DNA of 64,000 nucleotides from Microglena sp. YARC (lineage: Eukaryota > Chlorophyta > Chlorophyceae > Chlamydomonadales > Chlamydomonadaceae). Location: assembly GCA_022414725.1 (NCBI GenBank), contig CM039467.1, forward strand, positions 11,871,491 through 11,935,490, given 5' to 3'. Of the stretch, positions 56,185 to 64,000 are shown one piece after another; position 1 is the stretch's first letter; every line of letters starts with the position of its first letter. The notes beneath the pieces were generated by a model that was given only the letters and a program-made list of their open reading frames with translations, did not search any database and was not told the origin of the DNA. Position numbers and translations under genes: made by a program.

Positions 56185-56520
56185 GATATATATTAGTAGG
56201 ATATGGCGATGCTCCATTGCTCGAATCCTCGAATTCAACGTTTTCTAATTTTCTACTATTTAATAAGTCTTAATTAGTTCTACAGTTAGTAACTATTAAT
56301 AGTTCAAACCTTAGCTGAATAGCAATAACTGATCAAACCAGATATATATTAGTAGGATATGGCGATGCTCAATTGCTCGAATCCTCGAATTCAACGTTTT
56401 CTAAATTTCTACTATTTAATAAGTCTTAATTAGTTTTACAGTTAGTAACTATTAATAGTTCAAACCTTAGCTGAATAGCAATAACTTATCAAACCCGATA
56501 TATATTTGTAGGATATTTCT
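56185..56520. repeat. 156-bp tandem duplication
   Basis: gatatatattagtaggatat starts at 56185 and 56341, with a partial third copy at 56497; the period is exactly 156 and the copies differ at only a handful of sites. AT-rich and non-coding. It begins inside a dispersed context and is clearly recent. Confidence 0.92.
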
Positions 56521-56613
56521 CACGTTCTACCAGTATTTTCGAAGGTTCAGGGCAAACAACGATGTGCCCAAGCTTTTCAGGAGGAAATCCCCATTGGTAA
56601 ATAAATGTGCGAT

Positions 56614-56614
<1 letters not shown>

Positions 56615-56644
<30 letters not shown>
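56615..56644. repeat. C30 homopolymer
   Basis: Thirty consecutive C followed by a short cctccccc stretch. Confidence 0.88.
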
Positions 56645-56647
<3 letters not shown>

Positions 56648-56699
56648 CCCTCACGCTAGGCTCCTCCAGCCTTGGGTTTGTTGGTAGGCCTACCCAGCT

Positions 56700-59345
56700 C
56701 TATTAATTATTAGGTACGATTAAACACAATTTGCACGCTTTTAATGTTCATTTGCGAATTTGGGCATCGTTTTATCAGTTCTGGTTCACGTTTTCGTGAA
56801 ACTTTTCGTGAAACTTTTTCTGAAGCATCGGTCACGTACAAAACTTAATGTTTCCGAGCGACCGGTGACTTGGCTGAAGCATCTGCATGCTCGATTCTTG
56901 TTTTGGTCGTCGCAGAAAGCTGGCTCGGGGGCTCGGGCATCGGTTGGCATTGGCACCAGGCTGACACGTTACAGGTTGTTAGGTCCAAACGGATTGCAGT
57001 TTCAAAATTGTAGCCCAGCCTCGTAATAGTAACTTGAACTTGAAGTTGGTTACATAGCTTCAGCCAGCAATTTGGCTGCTCGCCGTCTTTGGCAGGAGAA
57101 ACAATTACCGTACCCGTATTGCCGTATTCGCAAGATTCAGTATTGGCAAATGTCATTTCCCCCCTAAAACTGGGTTACCGAAGAGCATGGCAAAACTAAC
57201 TTTTCAAAAGGGTCTAAGGCTTTGACTGTCTCAAGTTCAGACCTAAAATTCAGTTGGCAAATCGTGTTCTTTCTTCCATGTTTTTGTTACATTTCCTTGT
57301 TACATATTCACGAAGTAGTCTGCTCAAGCTTGCTGTAAAACATTTGTTTTTGAAGTTGTGAAAGGACTTTCACCCCAGGAGGTGGGTCTCCCGACACAAA
57401 CCAGCGACACAGAGGATTCATGTTGCAATTCAAATCAGGAGTATCAAACTTGCTAGGGCTTATAAGCCAGGCCGGTGCATGGCTCCAGCCAGCCAAATTG
57501 CTGGTTGTAGCCATATTACCAAGTTCAAGGTCATGTTACCATTTTACATTTTTTCAATTCAAACTAGATTCAAGTGTGACTCAAATGAGTTATTCTAGGC
57601 ATAAGCATCAAGAATATCATTGGCTTGGCCATTTAACCATTTCTGCGGCAGTACAAAAAGGAAAATGTAGGACAGAAACGAAGATAGTGCAAGGCCATGT
57701 TCTGTTCAAACTTTCTCATCATACCACCTATGATGTCCATGCACCCCTCATCATCAGGATATTTTACCTATCCAATGGCAGCTAAATAGGCTTAAGAGAC
57801 CTGCCCAACCGTGGCAGGAAGGGACTCAGTCAGACCGAGCCACTGCCACCGGCCTCTTCCGTGCTAACCGTAACTTGGCAAAGGCCAACCACATGGAGCG
57901 GTCTCAAGCTGGATCCCTAATCCGGTTTAGTAAATGGTCGTTTGCCAAACCGTTTGTCAATACGGTACGTACGGCGCATACGGGTATCACCATGAAAATG
58001 TAAACGCGACCAAAACACTTTTCCCCTTTTCCCCCTTTTTTCCACCCATTTTTCTCCTTTTCTTCTGAACGATAAAAAACAGTAAAAAAACTATTCATAC
58101 CCAGGTCCATACCTGTAAAAATGACTTGATCCAGTCTCTTCATACATTCATGGGTTAAAAAGGAAGCTTTTCTCGACCTTCAACTTCTGGATTGCACATC
58201 AGGTAATGTAGATGAATCATTTACCTCTCATATTGGGAAATCAGGTTCTGATACTTTATTTCTTATCGAATTCAGCAAAGAATAGTAACAGCTTGTGGTC
58301 GGGCTTCTGGGAGCGTTGCTGTTTTTATTCGTCCGTACTAAAGCTTTGACCCAAACGTTCCGGTATTACATAAATAAAGCACACGCAGCATTCAATGGGG
58401 AGATTAAAAGTTGGTAAAAACCTGTATTTGTATTTCTGTAATAAAAGGCGGCACAAAAATGCTGGGCATAAAAACGTGGCAAAAGTGATCCATGCCTGGA
58501 CCTACTCAAGTTGAGACCTGAAAACCAGTTGGCAAAGGGCCGTTTTGCATAAGTTACATTTCCTTGGCTGGTTCAGGCCAGGCTCAGCTCTGTGAGTCAC
58601 TCTGGTTCAGCTGGTTCAGGTCAGGTTCAGGTCATGTAGGTAGAACATAGCAAGCTGGCTCACTTGACTTGGATATAAGATAAAGAAAGCAGTGCGCTTA
58701 GTGTGTTTGCCTGGGTGGCAGGCTGCACTGTGATGTTCAAGGCAGGCTGTCCCGACTAAGTCAGCAAGCTCACCAAGAGGCATGCCCATGGTGGTAAGAT
58801 GCAGAAAACAGTCAGCAAGCTCACCAAGAGGCATGCCCAGGGTGGTAAGATGCAGACAACAAGGCTGTGATGATATCGAGGTCCTGACGTTGGATGAACC
58901 AGCTGTTGCTGGTGGCTGACTAAGCACTGCCAATCCTGCACCACCGTTGCCGACCCCTCACACTCCAAGAGCGAGCTGCGAGGAGCACCCGAGCTTAGCC
59001 TACAGTGTTGCAGCTGTGCATCCACGCCCATGCATATGAAACAAGTTATATGCAGCGTCGCAAGCGACTTTGAAAATTGGCGGAGAGGTGTTTGCAACGG
59101 AGCGACAGGTGGTAACAGAAGCGAAACCGTTGGCTGACGTCGGCTGTCAGGCTTCATCGCGGTCAGGCGGATGGATAGTCGGATGGTCGGTCGGTCGGAC
59201 GGACAAATGGTTAACCCTGGGGGCTCCCACCCCACAGAAGGGGGGGGGGGGGGGCGCCAAAAAAGTTGCGCACTTCACTCCTCAGCCTGCGGCCTGTGAC
59301 GAGGAATGTAAGAAAGGTCCTGAAGTTGGTTGAACCACCGCACAG
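56700..59345. other. Intergenic repeats; no gene seen
   Basis: Holds dispersed fragments at 57030-57105, 57345-57425, 57480-57530 and 57845-57970 whose partners lie at 4230, 5685 and 3590. A 58-base duplication of tcagcaagctcaccaagagg... is at 58760-58852. The longest frames (for example 58756-59235, minus) cover these repeats and have no domain. Confidence 0.5.
59175..59270 (+). repeat. GC hairpin dispersed repeat, G15 run
   Basis: gtcggtcggtcggacggaca, then ctgggggctcccacccc facing a G15 run and gccaaaaaag. Same family as 21510-21600 and 63880-63955. Confidence 0.75.
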
Positions 59346-61555
59346 TGTCAGCGAGTGCAGGGGCTGTAACTAGGGGGGTTCAGGACGCTGCGTCCTCTGT
59401 CGCTGACACAACGCAGAAGGGTCCGTTGCGTCGCAGGACGCAACGTGGGGAGGGTCCGTTGATCAGAAGGAAGGGGCCGTTGCGTCCCTGGACGTAGGAC
59501 ATACAATTGGTTGTGTCTCAGGCAGCAGAGCGGGGGGTCTTCCTGAAGTACCCTGGCAGTAACGTCCCAGGCTGTAGCACGTCCGACGTGTCTTGAATCT
59601 GACCTCTTTTCACAGTCGGAAGAGTCTGATGACAAGGCTGAGGTGCTCTGAAGTTGCTCACAATCATGTAGGCACAGAGGGCACATCTCACCCTGACCTT
59701 GTAACACTCTGACCGCTGCCCTGAAATTGTAACCTAACACAACCAGCCAGGTCCAGAGAATGCAGATTGGCGCACGCTAGCAAGGGTGCGGTGTCCTGAA
59801 TGTGATCATCTACTCAGGTTCAGAGTCTGCAGATTAATGCACGCTGACAAGGCTGTGATGTCCTCAAGTTTCTGACAATTAGAAAGATTCAGAGTCTGCA
59901 GATTAATGCACGCTGACAAGGCTGTGATGTCCTCAAGTTTCTGACAATTAGAAAGATTCAGAGTCTGCAGATTAATGCACGCTGACAAGGCTGTGATGTC
60001 CTCAAGTTTCTGAAAATCAGACAGATTCAGAGTATGCAGCTTGCTGCACGCTGACCAGGCTGTGATGCCCTCAAGTTTCTGACAATCAGATAGATTCAGA
60101 GTCTGCAGATTACTGCATGCTGACAAGGCTGTGATGTCCTCAAGTTGGTCACACTCAGCCAGATTTAGAGTCTGCAGATTGAGACACATTGACAAGGGTG
60201 CAACACCCTGAAGTGCCAAACAATCAGACAGACCCAGAGTCTGAAGATTGGAACACGTTGATAAGGGTGTGATGTCCTCAAGTTTGTCACAAGAGGTTAG
60301 ATCCAGATTATGCAGATCAGAACATGTTGACACGGCACTGATGTCCCGAAGCTGATCCGAGCCTGTCAAATCCAAAGTACGCAGACTGCAACAGTGAGAC
60401 AAGACAGTGATGTCCTCAAACTCCCAACCAGCCAGATTAAGAGTATGCAGACTACAAAACACTGAGAAGGCTGGGACGTCGTCAAGCTGCCAGCCACCAT
60501 AGCTGAGATCTAGCATATGTAGATTGGAACACCCTGATAAGGCTGAGATGTCTTTAAGGTCCCCACAATCAGACAGAGTTAGAGTATGAAGATTGGAACA
60601 CCTTGACAAGGCTGTGATGTCATCAAGATTCTCACAGTTGACCAGAGTTAGAGTATGCAGAGTGCTACAAGCTGCCAAGGCTGTGAGGTCATCAACTGGG
60701 TCACAACCAGACATATCCAGGGTATGCAGACTAAAACACGCTGACAAGCCAGAGATGTCAAAATCCTGACAATGAGCCAGCTTCAGAGTGTGCAGCTTAG
60801 AACACCCTGACAAGGCATTTAGGTCAGTATCCTTGCAACCACCCAGATTCAGTGTGTGCAGCTTGGAACACGCTGACAAGGCTGTGATGTTCTGAACATC
60901 AGAAGCAGACAGATTCAGAGTTTGCAGGTTGGAACATCCTGACAAGGCTGTGATGTCACTAACACTTTGACAAGCTGATAGATCCAGAGTGCGCAGATTG
61001 CAACACACTGACAAGGCCGTGATGTCCCGGATTTTCCGACAACACACCAAACCCAGAGTACGCAGATAAGAACAAGCTGACAACGATGTGATGTTCTCGA
61101 GATGATCACAATAGGACAGATCCAGTGTGCGTAGGAGGGGACATTGCGTCATATCTGATATTGTGGTGAGGTCATTGAGGTCAGGACTACCACAAATGTC
61201 AAGGGAACGCAGTGCAGAGCCGAAGTTAAAGACTGCCAGACACGAAGCAGGCAGCGATTGTAGCACTGCTTCCTCCAGCCGAGTTAGCTTTGTCAGGGGT
61301 GACATGTTGGCATGTTCGAGCTCGTCAAGCATTCCTGGATCCAGTCTATAACTGGCTGATATCTCAAGGTCGGATGGGTCCAAAATCTGAAGGGCACGCA
61401 AGCTGGTGGGTAAGCCAGCCAGGTTATGATATGCCTCTGGGTATAGCCCACACACTTTCTCAAGCACCGGGCAATGCTGTAGGATCCTCTGGTTTGCCTC
61501 ATAAGCCTGCAGAGCAATATGGAGGGGCTTGCTGAGAGCAACATCCAGCCTTACA
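59345..61555 (-). CDS. Leucine-rich repeat protein, 23-residue repeats, broken 3' end
   Basis: The main frame runs from about 61555 to 59806. It is open upstream of 61467 to about 61555, where LDVALSKPLHIALQAYEANQ follows a possible acceptor (ttgtaag/gct), so a 5' exon is probably missing. About 90 residues of helical-looking N-terminus are followed by about 21 repeats with consensus LxxLxLxxCxxLxDITALSxC. This 23-residue form recalls SDS22-like or cysteine-containing LRRs that make curved protein-binding scaffolds. The frame stops at 59806, but the repeat continues in another frame (DDHIQDTAPLLACANLHSLDLAGC), and a worn remnant (NxDCEQLQ, STSALSSD) lies near 59600-59660. Either one base is lost near 59815 or the gene decays there. 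The binding partner is unknown, with no kinase, TM or F-box seen. Confidence 0.72.
59821..60030 (-). repeat. 69-bp identical LRR-coding duplications
   Basis: Three copies of a 69-bp unit at 59821, 59890 and 59959; the first two are identical and the third begins to differ at 60014. Each encodes exactly one 23-residue LRR, so the gene grew at its 3' end by whole-repeat duplication. Confidence 0.92.
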
Positions 61556-61679
61556 AGGTGTCATACAACACTATGGAAGTCACGTTCTGTTATAATTGGC
61601 CTAGTATTATCTTTTCATTAATTTGCTAATTGGCTACGGGATTGGTTACAGCTTAATTGAGCGTGGAACAGCTTTCAAA

Positions 61680-61860
61680 CCCAAAGCCCAGGTTGCCTGG
61701 ATCAGAAATATAAATCATCATCTTGCTTGGGTCAGACAAGAAATATAAATCTTGCTTGGGCCAGAAATTTAAATATTCATGTTGCTTGCAGGGGGCCGTT
61801 AAAAAGTTGCTCGTGTGCCGTATGTTGGAATCGGGGCCTAGAGGGGTTGTAAGCCCCGGG
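61680..61860 (-). repeat. cagaaatataaat repeat block, copy 1
   Basis: Series of gcttgggtcagaaatataaat-like units of about 30-40 bases, then gttgcttgcagggggccgtt and gctcgtgtgcc, then an (a)n stretch. Related blocks lie at 62385-62590 and 62590-62830 with the same flanks (ccaaagcccaggttgc). Non-coding. Confidence 0.8.
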
Positions 61861-61879
61861 ACCATAAAAAAAAAAAACT

Positions 61880-62060
61880 GGATTGGTTACAGCTTATATT
61901 TCATTGAAATCAGACAGAAGGTGCGGGGTTTGAATCCCCACATGTGCGTTTAAGTGTTCGCGGTCGCTGTCAACCGCCATGGAAGCACTGTCAAGGTAAA
62001 GTAGCAGCCCGTTCCTTAAGTTCCCTCCCTTAATCCCACGCCCCATCAGGTGATATCATC
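61880..62060 (+). mobile_element. tRNA-derived SINE copy (+)
   Basis: B box ggggtttgaatcccc; body tcgcggtcgctgtcaaccgc, then ggtaaagtagcagcccgttc and cacgccccatcaggtgat. The A-box region is degenerate. Preceded by an A-rich run. Confidence 0.78.
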
Positions 62061-62099
62061 GAATATGAGCGTGGGACAGCTTGTTGCCATTTGTCGTGG

Positions 62100-62300
62100 A
62101 AAAAGTAATGATAACGCCTGGTGAGGCGTGGGATGAAGGGAGCCCTGTCTTACGGCAGTAGAGAACGGGCTGCTACTTTACCTGGACAGTGCTACCATGG
62201 CGGTTGACAGCGACCGCGAACACTTAGGCGCACCGGTAGGGATTCAAACCCCGCATCTTCTGCCTGATTTCATCGAACTCGACCATTGAGCCAATCGTCA
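62100..62300 (-). mobile_element. tRNA-derived SINE copy (-)
   Basis: Minus strand: A box ttggctcaatgg, B box ggggtttgaatccc, then the same body through cacgcctcaccaggcgttat. It faces the copy at 61880-62060 tail to tail, so transcripts through both could form a long imperfect hairpin. Confidence 0.82.
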
Positions 62301-62384
62301 AAACGGGAGACATTGTCGTGTGGATAGATGCGAATGGGATGAGAAGAAAGTTTTGAGGGTTTAGCTTGGCCACATAGATTCCTG

Positions 62385-62835
62385 ACATCCCAAAGCCCAG
62401 GTTGCTGTACTCCCCCATATTCAACTTGCCTGGAGCGGAAAGATAAATAATCATCTTGCTTGAGACAGAAATATAAATAAACATTCTGCTTCCAGGGCCA
62501 GAAATATAAATATTCACGTTGTTTGCAAAAACACTGCTCGTGTAAGTTGCTCGTGTCGGAATCCGGGCTTAAGGGGTCGTTAGAAAGTATGGAAGGTCTA
62601 GCTTGGCCACATAGATTCCTGACGTCCCAAAGCCAAGGTTGCTGCACCCTCCCACATTCAACTTGCCCGGATCAGAAATATAAATAATCATATTGCTTTG
62701 GTAAGAAAAATAACTACCGGTATACATTTTGCTTGGGTCAGAAACATAAGTAATCATCTTGCTTGGGCCAGAGATATAAACATCCATCTTGCTTGGATAA
62801 GAATTATGATTTTTCATCTTGCTAGTAAAAGAAAT
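62385..62835 (-). repeat. cagaaatataaat repeat block, copies 2 and 3
   Basis: Two further copies of the 61680 block in tandem, sharing gcttggccacatagattcct, gacatcccaaagcc and ttcaacttgcc. The minus-strand frames (Tyr-Ile-Ser-rich) are repeat translations. Confidence 0.8.
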
Positions 62836-63228
62836 TGTTTGTGGAGAGCAAGAGAAGGATGCAGAAAAAATAACTTCTCTGAACTTCCTGGTACGTGTAA
62901 TAACAAAACTTGAAAGTGAAAGGGGGGTCGATTTCCAATCATGCCAGAGCTTCTTTTGTTTCAGAAAGGGGGTCTGCTGGTAGTGATCAGGATTTTTGTG
63001 TCTTTCCAGGTTGGGCTCCTGGCAGCAAGTTGGGTAGGTGGCCTGGAGGGCGGCCCTGACGGGTGGGCCCAGGGGTCTGGGGTGCTGGGCGGGGGAGTCT
63101 CAGGGTAGCGAAAGGTTTGGCCAAAACAGGGTCCCAGGTAGCGATCGCTACTGGTCGCAGGAAAAAAGTCTGATTTCTGTCGGTCATGAAAAATTCTGAA
63201 AAGGTTGAATTCGAGCCTTACTCCCCCT
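62836..63228. other. No gene seen; block shared with 11590-11690
   Basis: The text ggccaaaacagggtcccagg, tagcgatcgctac and ggaaaaaagtctg resembles ggccaaaacagggtttaaag, tagcgattgctat and ggaaaaaatccctg at 11625-11680. Small dispersed repeat with a gcgatcgc palindrome. Confidence 0.5.
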
Positions 63229-63257
63229 CCCCCCCCCCCCCCCCCCCCCCCCCCCCC
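63229..63257. repeat. C29 homopolymer
   Basis: Twenty-nine C, followed by cacacac and, 30 bases on, a (gt)n run with G9. Confidence 0.88.
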
Positions 63258-63879
63258 GACACGCACACACCCTAGGGGCTGTTTTTTTGTGTGTGTGTGT
63301 GGGGGGGGGACTTATGCTACTTTTTACTGAGTGAGTCGTTTCACTTTTGACAACGACAAATCGAGGCGTCCCGTTGAGTGAGTCCATAGGCACTGTTGCG
63401 GGCATCATGCATTCTATATAGGGGGGGGAGGGGGTCGCGACCATGTGCGATGAGGCTGGAAAAGGGGTACTACTCAAGGTGTTCACGATTGCTCTAAGAA
63501 GGAAAGATTGTCGACTTCCCATCCAAAGTTGCCGTCTTTGAAGATATGCACTATGCTCATTGTACTAGCTCGTCATGATCTTGACTGATTTTCAGCACTC
63601 CATAGAGACCACCTAACTTGACTGTTTGTGATGGGCTTGAGATGTGTCAACATGTTTAACATATATTCCACTAACTTGCTGAGGGTTTTAGCCATGGGTA
63701 TTTGCACATCAGTTTTTTTTCTGATTTAATGAGCCATCATTGGATTTTTTTTGCTTAGGTTGAAATGAAGTCCCCCCTCTCCCCCGGGTCTGACTTTGGG
63801 GACGTAGTCCTGGCACTTTTGGGGGGGTTCTCCGTGGAGAGGTATATATAGTTGACTACCAGCGGCAGAACAGACAGAA
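63258..63879. other. No gene seen
   Basis: Unique-looking spacer with a ttttttttctgatttaat stretch. No coding region supported. Confidence 0.45.
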
Positions 63880-63955
63880 CAGACAGACAATCAGACAGAC
63901 AGACAACGCGGTGACCCTGGGGGCTCCCGCCCCCCAGAAGGGGGGCTCCGCCAAA
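63880..63955 (+). repeat. GC hairpin dispersed repeat
   Basis: (cagacaga)n, then ggtgaccctgggggctcccg with its hairpin partner gaaggggggctccgcc, then aaaaaatgg. It is the clearest copy of the 21510 and 59175 family. Confidence 0.8.
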
Positions 63956-64000
63956 AAATGGTACTCCACCTGCTTGCTTTCCATATCTGAGGATCTGACA

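Noticed and set aside
58756..59235. 159-codon minus-strand frame
   Set aside because: Contains a direct duplication (LPPWACLLVSLLT twice) and overlaps the hairpin repeat; no family resemblance.

Overview
The window is nuclear DNA of a photosynthetic eukaryote with a large, repeat-choked, gene-poor genome. Spliceosomal GT-AG introns, a thylakoid-lumen PsbP-family protein with a bipartite transit peptide, an ABCC transporter, Ty1/copia and non-LTR retrotransposons, and tRNA-derived SINEs all point to a green alga. A prasinophyte such as Cymbomonas is my guess from the overall style; it is not shown by the sequence.

Layout: 1-7.8 kb holds only repeats (minisatellites, MITE-like elements, 3' ends of a LINE). 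7.8-25.5 kb (minus) is one long gene that I could reconstruct across eight exons: a TBC-domain RabGAP of 663 codons with an N-terminal hydrophobic segment, both catalytic fingers, and introns made almost entirely of tandem repeats. These include a roughly 2.9-kb polypurine/polypyrimidine tract and a 79-nt C run. 25.5-29.1 kb is minisatellite. 29,149-36,332 (minus) is a copia-type retrotransposon (element B, 5-bp TSD taaat) with a LINE fragment nested in its leader. 37,231-41,899 (plus) is a Gag-only relative (element A, TSD gtttt) sharing LTRs, putative primer-binding site, leader and polypurine tract with B but lacking integrase and reverse transcriptase. 43.2-44.0 kb (minus) is an intronless PsbP-domain gene. 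A large inverted-repeat (foldback) structure lies at 44.6-46.1 kb. 47,516-54,579 (plus) is a complete six-exon ABCC/MRP transporter of 1,482 aa. 59.3-61.6 kb (minus) is a 23-residue leucine-rich-repeat gene whose last repeats are recent 69-bp duplications and whose 3' end is frameshifted. 61.6-64 kb is again repeats and SINEs.

The host genes share no obvious pathway: membrane traffic (TBC RabGAP), thylakoid lumen (PsbP family), membrane export (ABCC) and an LRR protein. The strongest unusual signals are (i) at least five of the eight RabGAP exons have one exon edge, with its splice-site region, reiterated in the neighbouring intron, and the 3' coding end is reiterated too; (ii) the adjacent, apparently complementary Pol-bearing and Gag-bearing retroelements; (iii) a SINE nested in a MITE that exists in two copies as a composite. 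Exon coordinates were worked out by eye from splice consensus, reading-frame continuity and TBC or ABC family motifs; no alignment or transcript data were available.
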